DNA of 64,000 bases from [Actinobacillus] rossii (GTDB lineage Bacteria > Pseudomonadota > Gammaproteobacteria > Enterobacterales > Pasteurellaceae). The position numbers and the translations under genes were made by a program. Where the stretch lies: positions 248,001-312,000 of the forward strand of contig UFRQ01000003.1 in NCBI GenBank assembly GCA_900444965.1, given 5' to 3'. The notes under the pieces were generated by a model. It was not told the origin of the DNA and ran no database searches. It saw only the letters and a list, made by a program, of their open reading frames with translations. Each line of letters starts with the position of its first letter. Position 1 is the stretch's first letter. Below are positions 58,009-64,000 of this stretch, piece by piece.

Positions 58009-59043
58009 ATGAAAGTCTTAGGCATTGAAACTTCTTGCGATGAAACGGGTGTCGCGATTTATGACACCGAACAAGGCTTAATCGCAAACCAACTTTATAC
58101 CCAAATTGCATTGCATGCCGATTACGGTGGTGTCGTCCCCGAGTTGGCGTCGCGCGATCATATTCGTAAAACAACGCCGTTAATTCAATCGGCACTCAAA
58201 GAAGCTAATCTGGCTGCGGACGAAATTGATGGTATTGCTTACACCGCAGGTCCGGGGCTTGTGGGCGCATTATTAGTGGGTTCCACTATTGCGCGTTCGC
58301 TCGCTTATGCTTGGAATGTCCCGGCAGTTGGCGTTCACCACATGGAAGGGCATTTACTTGCTCCAATGTTAGAACAACCTGAAAATCGACCGCACTTTCC
58401 TTTTATTGCCTTACTTGTTTCGGGTGGGCATACCCAGTTAGTGAAAGTCGATGGTATAGGAAAATATGAAGTGATGGGTGAAAGTATTGATGACGCAGCC
58501 GGTGAAACTTTTGATAAAACAGCAAAATTGCTTGGGTTAGATTACCCAGGTGGTGCTGCACTTTCTCGCTTAGCGGAAAAAGGAACAGCAGGACGTTTTG
58601 TATTTCCTAAACCCATGACAGATCGCCCAGGGCTAGATTTCAGCTTTTCAGGATTGAAAACTGCCGCGGCCAATACCATTAATCAATCCATCAAAGCAGA
58701 AGGCGAACTGACTGAACAAACTAAAGCAGACATTGCGCACGCATTCCAAACGGCCGTCGTAGAAACCCTTGCCATAAAATGCAAACGCGCACTTAAAGAA
58801 ACAGGCTATAAAAGTTTAGTGATTGCAGGCGGCGTTAGTGCCAATAAACAATTACGCCAAGGCTTAGCGGAACTAATGTCAGAACTTGGTGGGCACGTCT
58901 TCTACCCTGCGCCCCAATTTTGCACAGATAATGGCGCAATGATCGCCTATATCGGCGCACTTCGCTTACAAAATGGAGAACACAGTGACTTAGCCATTGA
59001 TGTCAAACCCCGCTGGGCAATGACAGACTTACCAGCAATTTAA
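58009..59043 (+). CDS. tsaD: TsaD, threonylcarbamoyl transferase for tRNA t6A
   Basis: A 344-residue ASKHA-fold enzyme that, with TsaB and TsaE, transfers threonylcarbamoyl to A37 of tRNAs reading ANN codons. It has the [20 protein letters not shown] start, metal-binding [22 protein letters not shown], and nucleotide-binding [12 protein letters not shown] and [13 protein letters not shown]. It is divergent from the rpsU operon, the usual neighbourhood, with an uptake sequence (near 57964) in its leader and another inside. The adjacent tRNA-Ile2 would be one of its substrates. Confidence 0.98.
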   Translation: MKVLGIETSCDETGVAIYDTEQGLIANQLYTQIALHADYGGVVPELASRDHIRKTTPLIQSALKEANLAADEIDGIAYTAGPGLVGALLVGSTIARSLAYAWNVPAVGVHHMEGHLLAPMLEQPENRPHFPFIALLVSGGHTQLVKVDGIGKYEVMGESIDDAAGETFDKTAKLLGLDYPGGAALSRLAEKGTAGRFVFPKPMTDRPGLDFSFSGLKTAAANTINQSIKAEGELTEQTKADIAHAFQTAVVETLAIKCKRALKETGYKSLVIAGGVSANKQLRQGLAELMSELGGHVFYPAPQFCTDNGAMIAYIGALRLQNGEHSDLAIDVKPRWAMTDLPAI

Positions 59044-59058
59044 CGCTCAACAACAAAA

Positions 59059-59109
59059 AAGCCAGTTTAATTTAAGATAGCATCCTAAATTAAACTGACT
59101 TTTAAGTTC
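59059..59109. terminator. Bidirectional terminator between tsaD and eda
   Basis: AGTTTAATTTA pairs with TAAATTAAACT across a loop of about 13 bases, flanked by A and T tracts; it separates the convergent tsaD and eda genes. Confidence 0.8.
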
Positions 59110-59137
59110 TTTTTTACTTAGCTATAAGCCCTTTTAC

Positions 59138-59776
59138 TTATCTCACTAGCACCACAATTTCTCTCACCAAGCGTCCAATTTCATCCCAATCTTTCGCCTT
59201 AATCAAGGCTTTATCCACAAACCAAGAACCACCACAGGCCACTACATTAGGGATGGCTAAATAGTCTTTAATATTGGCAGGGGAAATGCCGCCCGTCGGC
59301 ATAATCTGTAAGTTATTGTAAGGACCCAGTAAGGCTTTAATCATTTTCACGCCGCCACTGGCTTCCGCCGGGAAAAACTTCACAGCTTGAATCCCTAACT
59401 CCAACGCCGCTTCAATCGACATCGGGTTGTTTACCCCAGGAGTAATAGGCAGTTTAAGTTCTTGGCACAGTTTCACAATATTTGGATTAAATCCAGGGGT
59501 GACAATACAATCCGCACCGGCATTTTTTGCCGCTACCACTTGCGCCGGGGTTAATACCGTACCGGCAGCAATCAACACATCGGGAAAATGTTGGCGTGTT
59601 AAACGGATTGCCTCTTCCCCTGCCGCAGAGCGAAAGGTAATTTCCGCCACAGGCAAGCCATTGTCAGACAAGGTTTTCACAAGGGGTAAAATATCTTGCG
59701 CCTCGTCCACCGCAATAACGGGGACGACTTTCAGTTGACGAAGTTTTTCGATAATTTGTTCTGTGCTATAAGCCAT
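59138..59776 (-). CDS. eda: KDPG/KHG aldolase Eda
   Basis: A 212-residue class I aldolase that splits 2-keto-3-deoxy-6-phosphogluconate to pyruvate and glyceraldehyde 3-phosphate. Catalytic E45 (PVAEITFRS) and Schiff-base K133 (AVKFFPAEASGG) are present, with GTVLTPAQV and ITPGVNNP. It is last in the uxaB-uxaA-kdgK-eda operon, 17 bases after kdgK, and carries out the last step of hexuronate breakdown. Confidence 0.97.
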   Translation of the reverse strand: MAYSTEQIIEKLRQLKVVPVIAVDEAQDILPLVKTLSDNGLPVAEITFRSAAGEEAIRLTRQHFPDVLIAAGTVLTPAQVVAAKNAGADCIVTPGFNPNIVKLCQELKLPITPGVNNPMSIEAALELGIQAVKFFPAEASGGVKMIKALLGPYNNLQIMPTGGISPANIKDYLAIPNVVACGGSWFVDKALIKAKDWDEIGRLVREIVVLVR

Positions 59777-59793
59777 AATTTATCCTTTCGTTT

Positions 59794-60738
59794 TCATCTT
59801 TCATTAAATAATGCACGTAAATGCGCGGTGGCGGATTTTTCGATAATCGCCCCTTTGTGTTGAATCACAATACCTGCCAGTTGATTACCTTGTTGGCAGC
59901 AAATCTTCAGCGGTTTGTTTTGCAAATAACCCGCTAAAAAACCGGCGTTAAAGGAATCCCCTGCGGAGGTGGTATCTACCACCTGTTCTACAGGTATCGT
60001 TGGAACAAAATGTTGCGTTCCCTTTTCACAAATCGTAGCACCGAGCCTGCCTTGTTTCACAATAATCTTTGGAATATTGAATACGGATAAACGTGCAATC
60101 GTTGCCTGTTCATCCACATCGCCCCAAAGCAGACTTTCATCATCAAAGGTGACTAAAGCTACATCCACCAGCGGCAACAAGGCCTGATAACATTGCTGAG
60201 CTTGCTCAAGGCTTTCCCAAAGTTTCGGACGGAAATTACTATCAAAGGCAATTTCCACCCCTGATTTTTTCCATTCACGTAATTGTTCGAGTAACAAAGT
60301 GCGGTCAGTTTCAGGCAAGATAGCAAGACTGATACCACTTAAATAAATCATATCAACCTTTTTCAATGCCGATAACACCTTAGGATAATCCGGATGTTGC
60401 AATAAATAACGCGCCGCCGATTGGTTACGCCAATAAAGAAATGTCCGCTCACCTTGTTTGTCGAGTTGAATAAGATATAACCCCGCTGAACGTTCCTCAT
60501 CTCGCAAAACCCAACGAGTATTAATCCCATCCGATTGCCAATGGGCAATCATCCCTTCACTTAGCTTATCCACGCCTAGCGCAGAGACATAACTGACTTC
60601 AATATCATCAGGCGAACTCACCCGAGCCACATAAGTTGCCGTATTAAGCGTATCACCACCATAGGTTTGACGCATATTCCCAAACGGCTCACCATTTAGC
60701 TCGATCATACATTCACCGATTAGGGCGAGTTTTTTCAT
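59794..60738 (-). CDS. kdgK: 2-Keto-3-deoxygluconate kinase KdgK
   Basis: A 314-residue PfkB-family sugar kinase. The start GECMIELNGEPFGNMRQTYG with GGDTLNTA is substrate-binding; the C-terminal VVDTTSAGDSFNAGFLAGYL holds the catalytic Asp and anion hole. It phosphorylates KDG to KDPG, the substrate of the next enzyme, Eda. It lies 8 bases after uxaA. An uptake sequence lies inside near 60298. Confidence 0.95.
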   Translation of the reverse strand: MKKLALIGECMIELNGEPFGNMRQTYGGDTLNTATYVARVSSPDDIEVSYVSALGVDKLSEGMIAHWQSDGINTRWVLRDEERSAGLYLIQLDKQGERTFLYWRNQSAARYLLQHPDYPKVLSALKKVDMIYLSGISLAILPETDRTLLLEQLREWKKSGVEIAFDSNFRPKLWESLEQAQQCYQALLPLVDVALVTFDDESLLWGDVDEQATIARLSVFNIPKIIVKQGRLGATICEKGTQHFVPTIPVEQVVDTTSAGDSFNAGFLAGYLQNKPLKICCQQGNQLAGIVIQHKGAIIEKSATAHLRALFNER

Positions 60739-60746
60739 CTATTCCC

Positions 60747-62240
60747 CTAAAGTGTCACACCACTTTTAAAAATAGCTAATTCACGAAATTCATTGATTTC
60801 ATTTTTGGTAGGTTTACCATTCACTGTATCCACTACTAATTCAATGAAATCACGCAGCAACTCGTCCATCGTCATACTATAAACTAAACGACCGGCATCA
60901 AAATCAATCCAATGCTTTTTCTTTTGGGCAAGTTCACTATTGGTGGCAATTTTCATGGTTGGTACGAAGCCACCATAAGGCGTACCACGGCCTGTCGTAA
61001 ACAATACGATATGACATCCTGCACCAGCTAATGCACTGGTTGCAACGGCGTCATTGCCTGGAGCGCTCAGTAAATTCAATCCTTTAATTTTTAAGCGTTC
61101 ACCATACTTCAATACATCTACGACCTGACTATGCCCCGCTTTTTGGGTACAACCAAGGGATTTATCTTCCAGTGTAGTAATACCGCCAGATTTATTTCCA
61201 GGGGATGGATTTTCATAAATCGGTTGATGATGTTCAATAAAATATTGTTTGAAATCGTTGACCATTTTCACCGTTTTCTGAAAAACATCTTTATTCTTAC
61301 AATGGCTCATTAAAATTCGTTCGGCACCAAACATTTCAGGCACTTCGGTTAATACGGTTGTGCCTCCATGGCTAATTAGATAATCAGAAAATTTGCCTAA
61401 CATTGGATTTGCTGTAATGCCAGAAAAACCATCTGAACCACCGCATTCTAAGCCAAATTTCACTTCGCTTAACTTGCCTGTTTGACGGCGATCTTGGCGC
61501 ATTATTTCATACAATTGCTGTAATAACTCAACACCTGTGGTGACTTCATCGTCATAATGTTGCGAAATCATAAACTTCACACGGCTATCATCATATTCTC
61601 CAAGGCTTTCTTTGAATACATTGACTTGGTTATTTTCACAACCTAAACCAATCACCAATACCGCACCTGCATTCGGATGTTTTACCATGTTTTGTAACAT
61701 CACTTTAGTATTCTCATGATCATCACCCAACTGAGAACAACCATAGCTATGATTAAAAGTAAAGACGCCATCAATATCACTTAAATCATTTTGTTGCATA
61801 AACTGTTTTCTGATTTGATTTGCGATCCCCACTACACAACCCACTGTAGGAATAATCCAGAGTTCATTACGAACACCGATATCCCCATTTTTACGACGAT
61901 AAATTTGTACATTTCTATCAGGTAGTTGTTCAGAAAGTGCGGTCATTTCTGGTAAATATTCATAATCATTAATATCACTTAGATTTGTTTTTATATTATG
62001 AATGTGAATATGCTCACCAACACTAATATCACATAAGGCATGGCCAATAGGATAACCGTACTTAATGGCATTTTGATTTTGCTTAATATCAACAAGCGCA
62101 AACTTATGTCCTCGTCCGATATTATTTTTTAAAGCGACATTTTGTCCTTCAACATCAAGTAATAAACCTGCCGATAAATCCTGCAAGGCAACCGCCACAT
62201 TATCTTGATTGTGAATTTTGATAAACTGCTTCATCATCAA
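60747..62240 (-). CDS. uxaA: Altronate dehydratase UxaA
   Basis: A 497-residue dehydratase that turns altronate into 2-keto-3-deoxygluconate. The N-terminal SAF domain (about 1-100) is followed by the large catalytic domain with HSYGCSQLGDDHENT, GLECGGSDGFSGITANPMLG, CTQKAGHSQVVDVL and FTTGRGTPYGGFVPTMKIAT; its cysteines fit metal binding. Two near-adjacent ATGs (MMMK) leave the exact start open by a few residues. It lies 8 bases after uxaB. Confidence 0.95.
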   Translation of the reverse strand: MMMKQFIKIHNQDNVAVALQDLSAGLLLDVEGQNVALKNNIGRGHKFALVDIKQNQNAIKYGYPIGHALCDISVGEHIHIHNIKTNLSDINDYEYLPEMTALSEQLPDRNVQIYRRKNGDIGVRNELWIIPTVGCVVGIANQIRKQFMQQNDLSDIDGVFTFNHSYGCSQLGDDHENTKVMLQNMVKHPNAGAVLVIGLGCENNQVNVFKESLGEYDDSRVKFMISQHYDDEVTTGVELLQQLYEIMRQDRRQTGKLSEVKFGLECGGSDGFSGITANPMLGKFSDYLISHGGTTVLTEVPEMFGAERILMSHCKNKDVFQKTVKMVNDFKQYFIEHHQPIYENPSPGNKSGGITTLEDKSLGCTQKAGHSQVVDVLKYGERLKIKGLNLLSAPGNDAVATSALAGAGCHIVLFTTGRGTPYGGFVPTMKIATNSELAQKKKHWIDFDAGRLVYSMTMDELLRDFIELVVDTVNGKPTKNEINEFRELAIFKSGVTL

Positions 62241-62248
62241 ATCTCCAC

Positions 62249-63706
62249 TTAATCAATACAATATTGGCGTAATGCCTGGCGCATACCTTTTTCCAAAATC
62301 GTTTCTAATTGCGCACTAACTACATTAACTAATTGTGGAATCTGACTTAAATCTTGTTCCCAATGCGTTTCTTGTTTTAGAACATTTTGCACCAGTTGAA
62401 CTAATGATAATTCCCCTGCTGAAACTTGTTGCCACCAAGTTTTAAAATTTACTAACCAATGTTCATCATCTTGCAATGGAATGTCTTGTCCATCGCGTTC
62501 ACCGCGATAAAAAGCAATTAATGCTGCTAATGCAAAGGTCAAGTGCGGCGGTAATTTCTGATATTTTTCTATATAAGCCAATAACTGTGGCAAATTACGT
62601 GTGCGATATTTCGTCATACTATTTAACGAAATAGAGAGCAATTGATGTTGAATGAATGGATTTTGGAAACGCTTAATGACAGCATTAGCGAATTGTTGCA
62701 ATTCTTCTTTTGGTAATGACAACACAGGGATAATCTCTTTATCCATTGTATTTTGAGCAAATTGACATAATTCTGCATCATTCATTGCTTCGTCCACAGT
62801 ATTGACACCTGAAAGATAAGCAACTGGAACTAAAGCTGTATGCGCGCCATTTAAAATGGCAACTTTACGTTCTTTATAAGGCTTAATATCATCTACAATT
62901 AATACGTTCAAATTAACTTGATCTAAACGTAACAGTTGTTTTAACGATTGTGGACCTTGAATAACAAATAAATAGAAATGTTCTGCTGTATCTAAGAAAC
63001 TATCCGTATAACCTAATTCGTTTTCTAACTCAGTTGCTTCATTGCGTGGATAGCCCGTTACAATACGATCAACTAATGTCGAACAAAACGTATTAGCTTC
63101 CTCTAGCCATTCAATAAATTCATTTGAAAGTTGCCATTGTTTTGCATATTTCAAAACGAGTGTTTTTAACTGTTCACCATTGTAATCAATTAATTCACAA
63201 GGAATAATCACAAAACCATGTGCATTATCCCCATTTACTACTGTGAAACGTTCAAATAATAAACGCGTTAATTTTGCCGGATAACTCACCGATGGTCTAT
63301 CATCAAATTGGTCATTTTCGTTATAACTAATTCCGGCTTCTGTCGTATTTGAAAAAATAATCTTGATATCTAAATTATGGGCTAACTGTAAATATTCATC
63401 ATAATTTTGATAAACATTAATCTCATTATTAACAGAACGAATAATTCGATTTTCTTTTACTTTTTCTCCATGTTCATCTAATCCACGAATAATAGTGGTA
63501 TAGAGCCCATCTTGAATATTTAATAATGGTGGAAAATCAGTATTAATTGGGCGAACTATTGTAACACCTGCATCTAAATCAGTTTTTTCATTTAATATAT
63601 CAATTTGCCAATCAATAAATGCGCGTAAAAAGTTTCCTTCGCCGAATTGAATAATTTTAGTTGGATGTTGGCGACCTTGGAAGTTGGTGCGGTTTAATTG
63701 TTTCAT
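62249..63706 (-). CDS. uxaB: Tagaturonate reductase (altronate oxidoreductase) UxaB
   Basis: A 485-residue NAD-dependent oxidoreductase of the mannitol dehydrogenase family: N-terminal Rossmann part ([20 protein letters not shown]), [29 protein letters not shown], and the helical domain with [20 protein letters not shown]. It reduces tagaturonate to altronate. The wider family includes UxuB, but pairing with uxaA rather than uxuA supports UxaB, so the pathway is for galacturonate. A strong AGGAGAAAT ribosome site precedes it. Confidence 0.93.
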   Translation of the reverse strand: MKQLNRTNFQGRQHPTKIIQFGEGNFLRAFIDWQIDILNEKTDLDAGVTIVRPINTDFPPLLNIQDGLYTTIIRGLDEHGEKVKENRIIRSVNNEINVYQNYDEYLQLAHNLDIKIIFSNTTEAGISYNENDQFDDRPSVSYPAKLTRLLFERFTVVNGDNAHGFVIIPCELIDYNGEQLKTLVLKYAKQWQLSNEFIEWLEEANTFCSTLVDRIVTGYPRNEATELENELGYTDSFLDTAEHFYLFVIQGPQSLKQLLRLDQVNLNVLIVDDIKPYKERKVAILNGAHTALVPVAYLSGVNTVDEAMNDAELCQFAQNTMDKEIIPVLSLPKEELQQFANAVIKRFQNPFIQHQLLSISLNSMTKYRTRNLPQLLAYIEKYQKLPPHLTFALAALIAFYRGERDGQDIPLQDDEHWLVNFKTWWQQVSAGELSLVQLVQNVLKQETHWEQDLSQIPQLVNVVSAQLETILEKGMRQALRQYCID

Positions 63707-63727
63707 ATTATTTCTCCTAACTATTAC

Positions 63728-64000
63728 TTATTGTGCTACACCGTAAACTAAATTTGGTAACCATGTTGAAATTAACGGAATATAAGTAATTAATAATAAT
63801 TCAATGATCAGTAGCCCCCAGAATGGGATAACATCTTTAATAAACTTCTCAATAGGTACTTCAGTAATAGAACAAGTTGTGAACATTACTGTTCCTAATG
63901 GTGGGGTAATAGTGCCAATTGCACCATTAAAGATAAACACAATACCAAAATGAATAGGATCTATGCCGTATGAATGTGCGATAGGAGCAAGTAAAGGTGC
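63728..64000 (-). CDS. TRAP transporter large permease (DctM/YiaN type), C-terminal end
   Basis: The last 90 residues of a membrane protein whose 5' part lies beyond the window; the frame is open to the edge. GIDPIHFGIVFIFNGAIGTI and TPPLGTVMFTTCSITEVPIE match the C-terminal half of TRAP large permeases, with two membrane segments to follow. It lies 21 bases before uxaB, so it should import the hexuronate or a related acid for the operon. Substrate inferred from context. Confidence 0.88.
   Translation of the reverse strand, partial: APLLAPIAHSYGIDPIHFGIVFIFNGAIGTITPPLGTVMFTTCSITEVPIEKFIKDVIPFWGLLIIELLLITYIPLISTWLPNLVYGVAQ

Overview
The window reads as chromosomal DNA of a Pasteurellaceae bacterium, most likely Haemophilus or a close relative. 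The 9-base DNA uptake signal AAGTGCGGT and its complement recur throughout, base composition is AT-rich, and the housekeeping proteins (AsnA, RpoA, Rho, RhlB, RpoD, DnaG, TsaD) are typical gammaproteobacterial sequences. The order of conserved blocks differs from my recollection of H. influenzae Rd (rplN is preceded by rho, not by the S10 cluster), so I do not assign a species.

Region 1 (1-29191) is the accessory part and the main discovery. A Tn7-like transposition module (tnsA, tnsB, tnsC, tniQ and a zinc-ribbon tniE-like gene, all on the minus strand, 23061-29031) abuts the 3' part of comM. The junction can be read at 29191/29192: the transposon ends in ...GACA with three spaced TnsB-type binding sites, and comM resumes at once with its conserved GSIPRPGEIS segment. 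No 5' part of comM occurs in the 29 kb to the left, so the element probably extends past the window start. On that reading its cargo is: a partial Rad50/SMC-like ATPase; an IS481-family insertion with a clean 7-bp target duplication; an XRE regulator divergent from a four-gene envelope operon (secreted Cys-rich protein, lipoprotein, two DUF805 membrane proteins); a YadA-type trimeric autotransporter broken by one base in a G tract; an OmpA/SmpA-type lipoprotein; and a two-partner secretion system (TpsB transporter plus a 3317-residue CdiA/FhaB-like exoprotein ending in a HINT domain and an HNH-like nuclease toxin) followed by an overlapping putative immunity gene. An adhesion and contact-dependent competition island would thus be Tn7-type cargo sitting inside a natural-transformation gene.

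Region 2 (29192-33480) holds the comM remnant, divergent asnC/asnA, and a decayed ammonium module: glnK with a one-base frameshift and amtB with two stops and several indels.

Region 3 (33487-44916) is core: the alpha and spc ribosomal operons on the minus strand (rplQ to rplN, with an S4-type alpha leader and a predicted spc promoter), rho with a terminator made of two inverted uptake sequences, and divergent rhlB.

Region 4 (about 44917-52738) is a small P4-like integrative element: a tyrosine integrase beside tRNA-Ile2(CAU), an AlpA-type regulator, Rha and Ash/Icd-like genes, a winged-helix gene next to an iteron-like repeat array, and a structured RNA candidate resembling phage C4 antisense RNA.

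Region 5 (52739-59110) is core: tRNA-Ile2, the rpoD-dnaG-rpsU macromolecular synthesis operon with its internal attenuator, an OGFr_N-like pseudogene, a small HTH-like ORF and tsaD. Region 6 (59138-64000) is a galacturonate catabolic operon (uxaB-uxaA-kdgK-eda) behind a TRAP-type transporter cut by the window end.
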